Shown here piece by piece: positions 33,622-42,203 of a stretch of 64,000 nucleotides of DNA. Origin of the DNA: Candidatus Gastranaerophilales bacterium (GTDB taxonomy: Bacteria > Cyanobacteriota > Vampirovibrionia > Gastranaerophilales > Gastranaerophilaceae). Position numbers and translations under genes: made by a program. The notes beneath the pieces were generated by a model. That model was not told the DNA's origin. It ran no database searches and saw nothing but the letters and a program-made list of their open reading frames with translations. The stretch's first letter is position 1. Each line of letters opens with the position of its first letter. The stretch lies in contig CALUQY010000004.1 in NCBI GenBank assembly GCA_944323035.1, forward strand, positions 49,720 to 113,719. The letters run 5' to 3'.

Positions 33622-34506
33622 TCAGTCGACTTCGTTGTAAACAAGTTTTTTCCTGAAATGCCACTGCGCCAGCGTAAGAATTAAAATTATTACGAACAAA
33701 ACATAGGCCAGTGCGCAGGATTTGCCGACATTGAAATACTCAAACGCGTTTTTATAAATTGCATATACAAGAACATTTGTGCTGTTTTGAGGGCCGCCTT
33801 CCGTCATTAGGTAAATAAGGTCAAAAACCTGAAATGAGCTTATCGCAGTAATTATCACAACAAAAAATATTGTCGGTGAGAGCATTGGAACTGTTACATT
33901 TTTAAAAGTCTGCCACTCGTTTGCACCGTCAATTTTCACGGCCTCAAATATTGACTGCGGAATGGTTCCGAAGGCAGAAAGAAATATTACCATATTGTAG
34001 CCGGTGAGTTTCCATACATTTACAAAAATCAATGCCGGAAGCGCCAGATGCGAGTCATACAGCCAGTTTAAATGCTGATGCAGAACATTATTTAAAAACC
34101 CGATATTCGGGTCAAAAATCCATTCCCATACTACTCCGACAACTATCATCGGGGTTACAAACGGCAGAAAATACGCGACTTTAAAAAATTCTGCGCCGCG
34201 GATTTTTTGCTGCAAAATGTATGCAAGAACCAGCGGAATTATTACCCCGAAAACCGATGTCGCTATTGCAAAAACAAAAGTATTGCCTAAAATTTGATAG
34301 AAAACTTTATCCGTGAAAATTTCTTTGTAATTGGCAAGTCCTGCAAACTTGATTTCGTTCAGCAGATCCCAATCCGCAAAACTTAACCCGAAAGAACAAA
34401 AAACAGGGATTATAATAAATATAATTATTCCCAGCAGCGCAGGCAAGATAAACAGCCACGCCGCGTATCTTTCATTGTTAATAATTTCCGCAAAATTGAT
34501 TTTCAT
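33622..34506 (-). CDS. Carbohydrate ABC transporter permease, MalF/UgpA type
   Basis: 294 aa, six predicted membrane segments. EAVKIDGANEWQTFKNVTVPMLSP is the EAA loop. Such subunits pair with MalG-type permeases; the only one seen here is at 5675, 28 kb away, so the importer genes are scattered. No ribosome binding site is visible and TAAAAT lies 6 bp before the ATG, suggesting a leaderless transcript. Divergent from the phosphohexomutase gene. Confidence 0.88.
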   Translation of the reverse strand: MKINFAEIINNERYAAWLFILPALLGIIIFIIIPVFCSFGLSFADWDLLNEIKFAGLANYKEIFTDKVFYQILGNTFVFAIATSVFGVIIPLVLAYILQQKIRGAEFFKVAYFLPFVTPMIVVGVVWEWIFDPNIGFLNNVLHQHLNWLYDSHLALPALIFVNVWKLTGYNMVIFLSAFGTIPQSIFEAVKIDGANEWQTFKNVTVPMLSPTIFFVVIITAISSFQVFDLIYLMTEGGPQNSTNVLVYAIYKNAFEYFNVGKSCALAYVLFVIILILTLAQWHFRKKLVYNEVD

Positions 34507-34536
34507 GATATTATTTTATCAAAAGAGGTGAGAAAT

Positions 34537-36012
34537 ATGCAAAAGTATGAAGAAAGGTATTCACACGCGTTCGGCAAAAACGATATCAGAGGAATTTACG
34601 GGGATGATATTACGGAAATTCTCTTTCAAAATACGGCAATCGGATTTGTGAACTGGCTGAAGGCAAAAACAGGTAAAAACGCCTCACAGATGCGGGTTAC
34701 TGTTGCTATGGATGCAAGGCTTCATTCACCTTCTTTAAAAGCGGCTTTGATTAACGGATTAACGCATTGCGGTGTCAGCGTTATTGATTTAGGGCTTGTT
34801 CCCAGTCCGCTGGGGTATTATTCCGAGTTCGCACTTGAAAATATTACTTCTGCAATGATTATTACGGCAAGCCACAACCCGTCTGAATATAATGGTTTAA
34901 AAATGACGTTTAACAAAATGACGCTTGATGAAAAGCAGATTGCGGAAGTGAAAGAAGAAACAATGAAGATTTTTTCTGAAACGGAAGTAAAAGGTAATCC
35001 GCAGCTTGTTAGCCGTTATGATATTGTGCCGGATTATATAAAAGATATGGTTTCGCGCTTTGGTAAAATCGGCGAAGGCGTGAAAGTTGTTACTGACTGC
35101 GCAAATGCAACGGGCGGAGTTGTCGCGCCCGAACTTTACCGTGAACTCGGGTGTGATGTCGTAGAACTATATACCGAACCCGACGGGCGTTTCCCTAACC
35201 ACCACCCTAATCCGAGCGTTGAGGCTACATTAAAGGATTTGAAAGTCAAAGTTCTTGAGGTCGGCGCTGATATTGGAATTGCATTTGACGGCGACAGCGA
35301 CAGAATAGGCGTTGTTACGCCGGAAGGTAAAGCTCTGACAGGTGACAAACTCCTTTTAATCTATGCGCAGGATATGATTAAAAAATTAAAGTGTGAAAAT
35401 AATTCTATTGTTCCTTGCGTAGTTTCGGAAGTTAAATGCTCGCAGGTGCTTTTTGATACGATTAATAAACTTGGCGGACGCTCAATTATGTGCAAAACCG
35501 GTCATGGCTACATTAAATCGGAAATGAAGGCCTCCGGTGCGCTTCTGGCAGGAGAGATGAGCGGGCATACTTTCTTTAAAGATTCATATTTCGGCTATGA
35601 TGATGCGGTTTATGCCGGTTGCAGAATTATTGAAATTATCGCGGAACACAAAAAATTAAATCCGCAGTTTAAAATTCAATCTATGCTGACTCCGTTTGAT
35701 GAAGTTTGTACCTCGGATGAAGTCCGCTATCCTTGCCCTAACAATCTTAAAAAATCAGTGCTGGCAGAATTCAAAGAAATCGTCAACAAAAATCCTGAGC
35801 TTTTTGGGGATGAAATCAAAGATATTGTGACACTTGACGGTATGAGAGTAGTTTTTGACGGCGGGTTTGCGCTTATTCGTCAGAGCAATACTGAGCCTGT
35901 TTTCACACTTCGTTTTGAGGGCAAAACCCCTGAACTTTGTGCGCAATACCAGAAAGCAATGATTTCAACCCTTGATGATTGCTTAAAAAGACAAAAGGCG
36001 CTTGAGGTATGA
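34537..36012 (+). CDS. Phosphomannomutase/phosphoglucomutase
   Basis: 491 aa from ATG 34537, which follows AGAGGTGAG; a GTG three codons upstream lies within that site. Alpha-D-phosphohexomutase features: FGKNDIRGIYG, ITASHNPSEYNG with phosphoserine Ser112, AFDGDSDRIGVV metal loop, GEMSGHTFFKD sugar loop, and RQSNTEPVFTLRFEG phosphate loop. The enzyme interconverts hexose-1- and 6-phosphates, feeding glycogen or surface polysaccharide synthesis. It overlaps the regulator gene downstream by 4 bp (ATGA). Confidence 0.92.
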   Translation: MQKYEERYSHAFGKNDIRGIYGDDITEILFQNTAIGFVNWLKAKTGKNASQMRVTVAMDARLHSPSLKAALINGLTHCGVSVIDLGLVPSPLGYYSEFALENITSAMIITASHNPSEYNGLKMTFNKMTLDEKQIAEVKEETMKIFSETEVKGNPQLVSRYDIVPDYIKDMVSRFGKIGEGVKVVTDCANATGGVVAPELYRELGCDVVELYTEPDGRFPNHHPNPSVEATLKDLKVKVLEVGADIGIAFDGDSDRIGVVTPEGKALTGDKLLLIYAQDMIKKLKCENNSIVPCVVSEVKCSQVLFDTINKLGGRSIMCKTGHGYIKSEMKASGALLAGEMSGHTFFKDSYFGYDDAVYAGCRIIEIIAEHKKLNPQFKIQSMLTPFDEVCTSDEVRYPCPNNLKKSVLAEFKEIVNKNPELFGDEIKDIVTLDGMRVVFDGGFALIRQSNTEPVFTLRFEGKTPELCAQYQKAMISTLDDCLKRQKALEV

Positions 36013-36524
36013 TAGAAATTCTTATATTACATTCTCTTATGCAGAAGAGTTACACGATGTATTCAATAAAAAAACACATCGAGGCTGTTTTTGCTGCGTT
36101 TATAACGCCCAGTTTTGGCGCGATAAACCCTGCTCTGCGCAGGCTTGAAGAAAAGGAATGTATAAAATCCGGCAAGATTATGTCTGACGGAGGAAAACTT
36201 TCTATTTATTACAATATTACTAAAAAAGGCAAAGAAGAATTTGCACGGTTGCTCTTAGAGGATATGAGCCAAAATCCGTCGCAGTTTTTTCTTCTGGCAA
36301 GACTTAAACTGATAATGGCGGATTATCTGAATAAGGAAGAGAAAAAACGCCTCTTTTTTATCATAAAATCTCTTGCAATGAAGTTTAAAAATCAGGCATC
36401 TGAACGCCGCGATTCCGGCGGATTTTACTATCAGGTTGTGCTGGATAATATTGCCTGCGAATATTCCAACCTTATTACCGCTGTAGAAGCTCTGGAGAAA
36501 GATAATGCCCGCAATAGTCAGTGA
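36009..36524 (+). CDS. PadR-type transcriptional regulator
   Basis: 171 aa. Residues 1-80 form a PadR-like winged helix: LILHSLMQKSYTMYSIKKHIEAVF, FITPSFGAINPALRRLEEKECIKSGK, KLSIYYNITKKGKEEF. The C-terminal half is helical (KLIMADYLNKEEKKRLFFIIKSLAMKFKNQ), as in the dimerisation arm of PadR proteins. Start overlaps the mutase stop, and its end overlaps the DUF512 gene by 20 bp, so all three are one operon. Confidence 0.8.
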   Translation: MIEILILHSLMQKSYTMYSIKKHIEAVFAAFITPSFGAINPALRRLEEKECIKSGKIMSDGGKLSIYYNITKKGKEEFARLLLEDMSQNPSQFFLLARLKLIMADYLNKEEKKRLFFIIKSLAMKFKNQASERRDSGGFYYQVVLDNIACEYSNLITAVEALEKDNARNSQ

Positions 36525-37794
36525 TGTCATAAAAGGCTCAATCGCCGAAGAACTTGAAATCTCAAAGGGAGATATAATTTTATCAATCGACGAAACCCCT
36601 ATGGCGGATATGATTGATTATAATTTTTTGTGTAAATCGGATTTTCTGACGCTTGAGGTTCAAAAGGCCGGTACAGATGAGGTTGAAGTTATTGAACTTG
36701 AAAAAGATTATGACGAAGAACTTGGAATAATCTTTGAAAGCGCGGTTTTTGACAGGATTAAACCCTGCCTTAATAAATGCATTTTTTGTTTCGTTGACCA
36801 GCAGCCAAAAGGTTTGCGTGACACGCTCTATATTAAAGATGATGATTACAGGCTTTCTTATTTGCAGGGAACGTATATTACGCTGACAAATTTTACGGAA
36901 AAAGACAAAGAACGTATTGCGCGGATGCATCTGGGGCCTTTTTATGTTTCTGTTCACACAACCAATCCCGAACTTCGCGTTAAGATGCTCAGAAACCCTA
37001 ATGCAGGAAAAATTATGGATAATCTTAAATGGTTCCGTAAAAATAAAATCCCGTTCCATGCCCAGATAGTCCTGTGCCCCGGGTGGAATGACGGCGCAGA
37101 ACTTGAACGTACATTAAAAGATTTATCAACGCTAAAAAATACGGTTCTTTCTGTTGCAATAGTTCCTGTCGGCGTGACGCAGTTCCGGCAGGAGAAGCTT
37201 GTTCAGGTTGATGCCCGTGTCGCAAAAGAAACAATCGAAATCGCTTCAAAATATAAAAGAGTTTGCTGCTCCGATGAATTTTTTCTTCTTGCCGGCATGG
37301 AAATTCCGGATAAAAAATATTATGGCGACTTCGGTCAGCTTGATGACGGGGTCGGTTCAATCCGCTATCTGCTAGAAAATTTTAAGGCTTATAAATTACC
37401 GGATAAAATCTCAAACCCTCTCAAGATTGCGTTTGCAACTTCATACGCCGCAAAAGATGCATTTCAGGAAATCTCGGCAGAGTTGAACAAAGTTGAAAAC
37501 CTCAGCGTTACGGTAAACCCTGTTAAATCAAATTACTGGGGTGAAAATATTACCGTAGCCGGCTTGATTACTTCTGATGATTTAATCGCCGCCGTCAAAG
37601 ATATTGATGCCGATTATATTGTCATCCCCGGAATTATGCTAAAACCCTACAGTGAAGATTTCCTTGACGGGAATAATCTTGATTATGTCAGAGCAAAAAC
37701 AAACAAAAATTTTATAATTAACAAACAAAAATATAGTATTGAAGAAATTCTTAATCAGCTTACCGGTTTTTCAGACGAAACAACTATTTGCTAA
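36505..37794 (+). CDS. DUF512 protein: PDZ-like domain plus Fe-S (radical SAM-like) domain
   Basis: 429 aa. Residues 1-80 are a PDZ-like domain (VIKGSIAEELEISKGDIILSIDETP). Then C88-x3-C92-x2-C95-F (CLNKCIFCFVDQ), a cluster motif with radical SAM spacing, followed by YLQGTYITLTNFTEKDKERI, LGPFYVSVHTTNPELRVKMLRN and HAQIVLCPGWNDG. The C-terminal DUF512 portion ends with DYIVIPGIMLKP. The protein is known as a conserved cyanobacterial-type oxidoreductase of unresolved function, supporting the cyanobacterial affiliation. It overlaps the PadR gene. Confidence 0.87.
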   Translation: MPAIVSDVIKGSIAEELEISKGDIILSIDETPMADMIDYNFLCKSDFLTLEVQKAGTDEVEVIELEKDYDEELGIIFESAVFDRIKPCLNKCIFCFVDQQPKGLRDTLYIKDDDYRLSYLQGTYITLTNFTEKDKERIARMHLGPFYVSVHTTNPELRVKMLRNPNAGKIMDNLKWFRKNKIPFHAQIVLCPGWNDGAELERTLKDLSTLKNTVLSVAIVPVGVTQFRQEKLVQVDARVAKETIEIASKYKRVCCSDEFFLLAGMEIPDKKYYGDFGQLDDGVGSIRYLLENFKAYKLPDKISNPLKIAFATSYAAKDAFQEISAELNKVENLSVTVNPVKSNYWGENITVAGLITSDDLIAAVKDIDADYIVIPGIMLKPYSEDFLDGNNLDYVRAKTNKNFIINKQKYSIEEILNQLTGFSDETTIC

Positions 37795-38122
37795 ACCAGC
37801 CCTTAATTGTAGTTCCGAGTGAGTGTGCGCTTTTTCCGATTTTGTGCACATAGGATTTTGTATGTTCGGCGAGAGTGTCCGGATTTTTAATTTCAGAAAG
37901 CGTTCCTTTAGCATGTAATTTCCCTAAAAGTGCAAAAAGTCCGGTTGCAATGGCGATACCGCCAAGAGTCATAAATAATGCGGTGTGCTCTTTCTCCTTT
38001 TTTATCTCATCCGGAGTTAAAGGCTCCAGAGCATGGTATTCATACGCCTGATGCTGTCGTGAAAAGAGCGTCGTGTGCGCATTGTGACGCCCGAACGAAT
38101 AAGCAGAAACCTGTTCAATCAT
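37784..38122 (-). CDS. Small single-pass membrane protein
   Basis: 112 aa from ATG 38122 (MIEQVSAYSFGRHNA), chosen for the perfect GGAGG upstream; the frame stays open 13 codons further. One hydrophobic helix near residues 55-72 (ALFMTLGGIAIATGLFALL), then a basic helical tail. No known family. Tail-to-tail overlap of 11 bp with the DUF512 gene. Confidence 0.7.
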   Translation of the reverse strand: MIEQVSAYSFGRHNAHTTLFSRQHQAYEYHALEPLTPDEIKKEKEHTALFMTLGGIAIATGLFALLGKLHAKGTLSEIKNPDTLAEHTKSYVHKIGKSAHSLGTTIKGWFSK

Positions 38123-38156
38123 ACTAACCTCCGAGTACACCTCATTAAAGCCGTGC

Positions 38157-38252
38157 TCCATCGCCTGCCTGTCCTGCTTTCGCAGACCAACCCGCGACTG
38201 TGCTGTCTAATCTGCCGCTCGAAAGACTCACAAGCGAGTCTTCCTCGGGTAT
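38157..38252 (-). repeat. Hairpin-rich dispersed repeat, copy 4 (divergent)
   Basis: On the minus strand it reads CCCGAGGAAGACTCGC..., then ATTAGACAGC, AGTCGCGGGTTG and a stem CTGC-GAAA-GCAG. The copy at 13569 has the same order with CCTGC-GCGA-GCAGG, so both loops are GNRA type with stem changes. It would be transcribed into the 5' leader of the gene at 37784. Confidence 0.6.
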
Positions 38253-38317
38253 TATACCATAATAAAACCCTTAAAGGAAATTTTTGCTAGTGTGCCCGAA
38301 TTTTCTATATAAAAATT

Positions 38318-38356
38318 GTTACAAAACTTTACAAATTTTTTGGAATATTTTATAAT
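38318..38356 (+). promoter_or_regulatory. HLR1-like box overlapping a promoter
   Basis: GTTACAAA-AC-TTTACAAA at 38318-38335. The second half site TTTACA (38328-38333) is exactly 17 bp from TATAAT (38351-38356), so it doubles as the -35 element. This is the clearest box-promoter arrangement in the window. Confidence 0.55.
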
Positions 38357-38396
38357 AATATTCCGTCTAAGGTTTTAGAGGAGAGGATTGATAAAA

Positions 38397-41300
38397 ATGG
38401 AAAATTTATTAATTAATGACAATCAGGATATTACATTAACCGAAAAAGAAGTTTTGGAGCAAGCACGGAACTCCATAAGAACAATAGCAGACAATTTGCT
38501 TAAAACAAAGGCTTATTATAATGCACTTGCCGCTAATGCTGTTATGCAATATTTGAAAGACAAAGGTTTGCTGCGCGGTGAAATCGTTAATATGCATTCA
38601 AGCTCCAAAATGCTTGTTGACTTCGAGATCGCGGATATTCAGCTCCCTAATCTTTATATTGATGTTAGAGCTGTTTTTAATGAAAATGAAATATTTATTC
38701 CTAAAAAACATTTTGAAAATAAACTTATTCCTGACATTTACCTTATAATGAAGCTCGATGACGATTTGACAAACGGTACTCTCCTCGGATTTGTCGAACC
38801 TGCAAAAATTAATAAGCAAAATCAAAATGATGAATACTATTTTGTTAATAAATCAATCCTTACGCCTCCTTCAAAATTAGCGGAATTAATTAATTCGCTT
38901 GCTATGAAGCAGCAGTATGTAATCACCGAAAGTGCCGATCTGGCTATTGAAAAGCTTATTATGCTTTATATGGATCACGATATTGATGATACAAAGCTTG
39001 AAAAGCTCATTGATTATCTTAAAAACAGCGTCATTGCCAGAGAAAAGCTTGTCGAATTTGAAAACTTTGAGAGGCTGTCTTACATGGCGCTTCAGGAGTT
39101 CAAAAATTTAGATGTTGAAAATAATGATTTTTCTAAATATCTTAGAACTCTGGTTGCTACCGATGAATTTGCACAGTTTGATGATAAAAGTGACGACTTG
39201 ACGGAACTCTTTGGGGCTGAAACCACGCAGCCTAAGGGCTTATTCATTGATGATGCAGTGCCGGAAGAAGCTGTTGAAGACGTATCTGCAGAAGAGAAAA
39301 CTGTTGTTGATGAGGAAGATTTACCGCTCACAAAAGCTGTACATGATGAAATTGTACATGATGAAATTGTACATGATGAAATTGTACATGATGAAATCCC
39401 GGAAGCTGAACCGGCTGAAGAAGAAATCGAAGCAGAGGTCTTTGATGATATTGAAGAACTGGCAGTGCCGGAGGAAAATTCTGCGCAAGAAGTAATAGAA
39501 GAGCACAGTGAAGAAGCCGTTTCAGAAGAGGACAATACAAGCGTCCTTGATGAATTTGACGCTTTTGATGCCGGTGATGAATTTGATATTCCGGATGAGC
39601 TTTTATCAGACGATGAGCCGGAAACAGTTGAACCCGCTGAAAAAACGACCGGAGTAACCGCAGAGCCGGAAAACGTTCAAAATATTGAAGAAATTTCGCC
39701 TGTGGTTGAAGAAACCGAATCCCCGGTGGTAGAAGAAGCTCAAGAAGAGATTGTTGTTTCTGAAAATATTGCTGAAAACAATGAGCCTTCGGTTGAACCC
39801 CTCGACCTGGACGCACTTACTGTTGAGCCGGTTATTGATGAAGAGAATATTGAACTTCCTGCTGTTGATACCGCACCTGAGGTCAATGCCGGGCCGGAAG
39901 TCGTTGAAGAACACGATGAAACGACCATAACTGATGAGGATATTAATCAGAATTCTGAAAATTTAACAGAAACACTGAGTAGTGAGGATTTGGAATTACA
40001 GCTTGAAGAGCCGGCGGGTGAAAATCTCGAAACAGAAAATATTGAATTGGAACCTATTGAAGAGATTACTCTTGAAACTCCGGAAAATGTCACGGAAGAT
40101 ATTATTACAGATTCCGCACAAGAAAAAGAGGAGCCGAAAGAATTTGATGTAGCGCAGGCGCTGGATTTGGATACTGTAAATCTGGATAGCGATACCGTAA
40201 TCGGTTTATCAGAAGGCATTATGGATGTGAAAGATGTTGAAGATGTTCAAACAACGGAAGAACCGGCTTCGGAAGAAACACTTTCTGCTGATGAACTGGA
40301 TAATATTATATTTGATACCGGAGATGAACCGCAAACTTCTGAACCGGTTGTAGAAGATGTTTCATCTCCGCAGGAGTTTGAACCGGTGGAAACTGTTACG
40401 GATGAGGATGTCGAGAATGCTATTGCTCAAAGTGCAGCTGCTGAAGATAACAAGACAGGTGAGGAGGATAAAGGACATTCTTCCGATATTGACCTTTTGA
40501 TGGGAATGGATAACTCTTCCGATGCTGATAATTTGAGTCTGGAAGAACTCCTCTCAATGGAAAATGATTTGAGCGCTTCAGAAGAACCTCAAGGGGCATT
40601 CCATTTTGCAGACTCTGACGATGAGGATGAGCATGCTCAAAAAGAAACGAAAAAAACAACTGCCGCTTCTGCCGAAGAATTGGAGATGCTCGCAGCAGAC
40701 TTAGATGAAGATCCGGAGGCCGTTATTGAGGATACTACTCCGACAATTGAAGATATTGAAGGTGATGAGGATCTTTCCAATTTTGCGTTTGCAGTCGATT
40801 CCAAATCTCAGGGAAATTCTAAAAAGATCCTGATTCCGGTTGCGGCATTAGTGACGGTTCTAGGACTTGCCGGCGCCGGTGCATGGTATTTCTTATCTCA
40901 CGGTAAATCAGCCGGCACAACAGTTGATGTTGATAAAATCGGTACTGGCAGCTCTGATATTGATTTGAATACGACATCACCTGCCCCTGTCAAAGATACT
41001 TTGACTGCTGATATTCCTGTTAAAGGGAATGTAACTCCAGCTGCAGCACCGGTTAAAAAAGCAGAAGATAAAACAAAAGCGCCTGCAGCAAAAACTCCGG
41101 CTGCCGCCGTAAAAACTGCCGGTGCACAGACCCCGGCTCAACCGGCTGAAGCTGCGGCTCCTGAGCCTTTGACTATACAAAAAATTAAAAAGGATTTCTC
41201 ACAGCCTAATACTTACCTCTCTGTAAGTAAAATTGTATGGGATGTACCGGAGTATTTGACATATAATGATGATTTTAACACTTATTTGCAAACACTCGGC

Positions 41301-41555
41301 AGTACGTTAAAACTAAATCTCTCCAGCGATTTACTTTTGATTAGCGAAAACACTGTGTTTGATAAAGTAAAAGTTATGATTGAGTTAAAAGACAGCGGTA
41401 AAAAATACAGCGCAGAAATTGCAGAAGGCTGTGGAACGCAGGTCGTAGATGATTTAGTGTTACAATCTGTTAAGAATACACTTAATCTTCTGAAACCCCC
41501 TGTAAATAGCCTTGAAACGGCTGACGAACAACTATTTATAACTATATATTTATAA
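38397..41555 (+). CDS. Large acidic single-pass membrane protein with TonB-like C-terminus
   Basis: 1052 aa from ATG 38397 (a TTG three codons upstream is in frame). Residues 1-270 are a folded-looking N-terminal domain. Residues 270-800 are very rich in Glu/Asp/Val/Pro and of low complexity, including a VHDEI tandem repeat. A transmembrane helix follows KK at about 800 (ILIPVAALVTVLGLAGAGAWYFL). Then comes an Ala/Pro/Lys linker and a C-terminal domain with KVKVMIELKDSGKKYSAEIAEGCGTQVVDDLVLQSVKNTL, reminiscent of the TonB C-terminal fold. The long acidic part is thus cytoplasmic. First gene of an apparent operon with the next two. Function unknown. Confidence 0.8.
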   Translation: MENLLINDNQDITLTEKEVLEQARNSIRTIADNLLKTKAYYNALAANAVMQYLKDKGLLRGEIVNMHSSSKMLVDFEIADIQLPNLYIDVRAVFNENEIFIPKKHFENKLIPDIYLIMKLDDDLTNGTLLGFVEPAKINKQNQNDEYYFVNKSILTPPSKLAELINSLAMKQQYVITESADLAIEKLIMLYMDHDIDDTKLEKLIDYLKNSVIAREKLVEFENFERLSYMALQEFKNLDVENNDFSKYLRTLVATDEFAQFDDKSDDLTELFGAETTQPKGLFIDDAVPEEAVEDVSAEEKTVVDEEDLPLTKAVHDEIVHDEIVHDEIVHDEIPEAEPAEEEIEAEVFDDIEELAVPEENSAQEVIEEHSEEAVSEEDNTSVLDEFDAFDAGDEFDIPDELLSDDEPETVEPAEKTTGVTAEPENVQNIEEISPVVEETESPVVEEAQEEIVVSENIAENNEPSVEPLDLDALTVEPVIDEENIELPAVDTAPEVNAGPEVVEEHDETTITDEDINQNSENLTETLSSEDLELQLEEPAGENLETENIELEPIEEITLETPENVTEDIITDSAQEKEEPKEFDVAQALDLDTVNLDSDTVIGLSEGIMDVKDVEDVQTTEEPASEETLSADELDNIIFDTGDEPQTSEPVVEDVSSPQEFEPVETVTDEDVENAIAQSAAAEDNKTGEEDKGHSSDIDLLMGMDNSSDADNLSLEELLSMENDLSASEEPQGAFHFADSDDEDEHAQKETKKTTAASAEELEMLAADLDEDPEAVIEDTTPTIEDIEGDEDLSNFAFAVDSKSQGNSKKILIPVAALVTVLGLAGAGAWYFLSHGKSAGTTVDVDKIGTGSSDIDLNTTSPAPVKDTLTADIPVKGNVTPAAAPVKKAEDKTKAPAAKTPAAAVKTAGAQTPAQPAEAAAPEPLTIQKIKKDFSQPNTYLSVSKIVWDVPEYLTYNDDFNTYLQTLGSTLKLNLSSDLLLISENTVFDKVKVMIELKDSGKKYSAEIAEGCGTQVVDDLVLQSVKNTLNLLKPPVNSLETADEQLFITIYL
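39339..39398 (+). repeat. Four in-frame 15-bp tandem repeats
   Basis: GTACATGATGAAATT repeated four times, the last with a final C, encoding VHDEI x4. The unit is a multiple of three, so changes in copy number keep the frame. Confidence 0.95.
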
Positions 41556-41621
41556 TTTTTTAATCTTGTGCTATAATAAACGCAGTAGACAGCAGATTAA
41601 TGCTTTTAGAGGGAGCTAAGC

Positions 41622-42200
41622 GTGGAAACTTTAACACCGGAAAAAAAATTATTAATTGAAAAGTGCATAAAAAATAATAGAAAATTTCAAAATAATGAAG
41701 ATTTATATGATGATTTTTTTAATGAAACATATAAAAATGCATTGTCATTATTGAGTGCTGTTTCTTCTGACTCTACCATAGAGCTTTATTTGAAAAGGAT
41801 TGTAACGAGTTCTATGATTAATGTTTTAAAGGACTCAGGACGGTTAAGACGTACCTCTCAAGGATATCAGGCAACACCTTCAGTGTCTATTGATTCCATC
41901 CTTGATACGTATAATCCGGAGTATTTAAATACCAGAATTATTTTCAAAAATGTTCAACTGGAAGATAATCCGGAAGATGCTTTTATTAAAAGAGAAATCT
42001 TAAAAAATATTACACGTATTTTAAATGAAATAGAAAAGAAAGAACCGGACAAACAATACTTAACTCTTTTCAAACTGCGTTATGAAGACGGGCTGACCCA
42101 GAATGAAATTGCTCTTAAACTTGGTATTTCCCAATCTGAAGTTTCAAAAAAATTGTTTAAATTAATGGCTAAAGTGAAGGAAAATCTTAATTTAGGATAA
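41622..42200 (+). CDS. Sigma-70 region 4-containing regulator
   Basis: 192 aa from GTG 41622, placed by GGGAG upstream. The C-terminal 55 residues (YLTLFKLRYEDGLTQNEIALKLGISQSEVSKKLFKLMAKVKENL) are a sigma region 4 type helix-turn-helix. The N-terminal part (NEDLYDDFFNETYKNALSLLSAV, IELYLKRIVTSSMINVLKDSGRLRR) could be a degenerate region 2. It is the middle gene of a likely operon, ending 3 bp before the zinc-ribbon protein. Whether it binds RNA polymerase core is unproven. Confidence 0.75.
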   Translation: METLTPEKKLLIEKCIKNNRKFQNNEDLYDDFFNETYKNALSLLSAVSSDSTIELYLKRIVTSSMINVLKDSGRLRRTSQGYQATPSVSIDSILDTYNPEYLNTRIIFKNVQLEDNPEDAFIKREILKNITRILNEIEKKEPDKQYLTLFKLRYEDGLTQNEIALKLGISQSEVSKKLFKLMAKVKENLNLG

Positions 42201-42203
42201 AGC

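Noticed and set aside
39211..39535. Repetitive frames opposite or beside the 1052-aa gene (KLYMM and SSCTI repeats)
   Set aside because: They are shadows of the VHDEI repeat and acidic codons in other frames.
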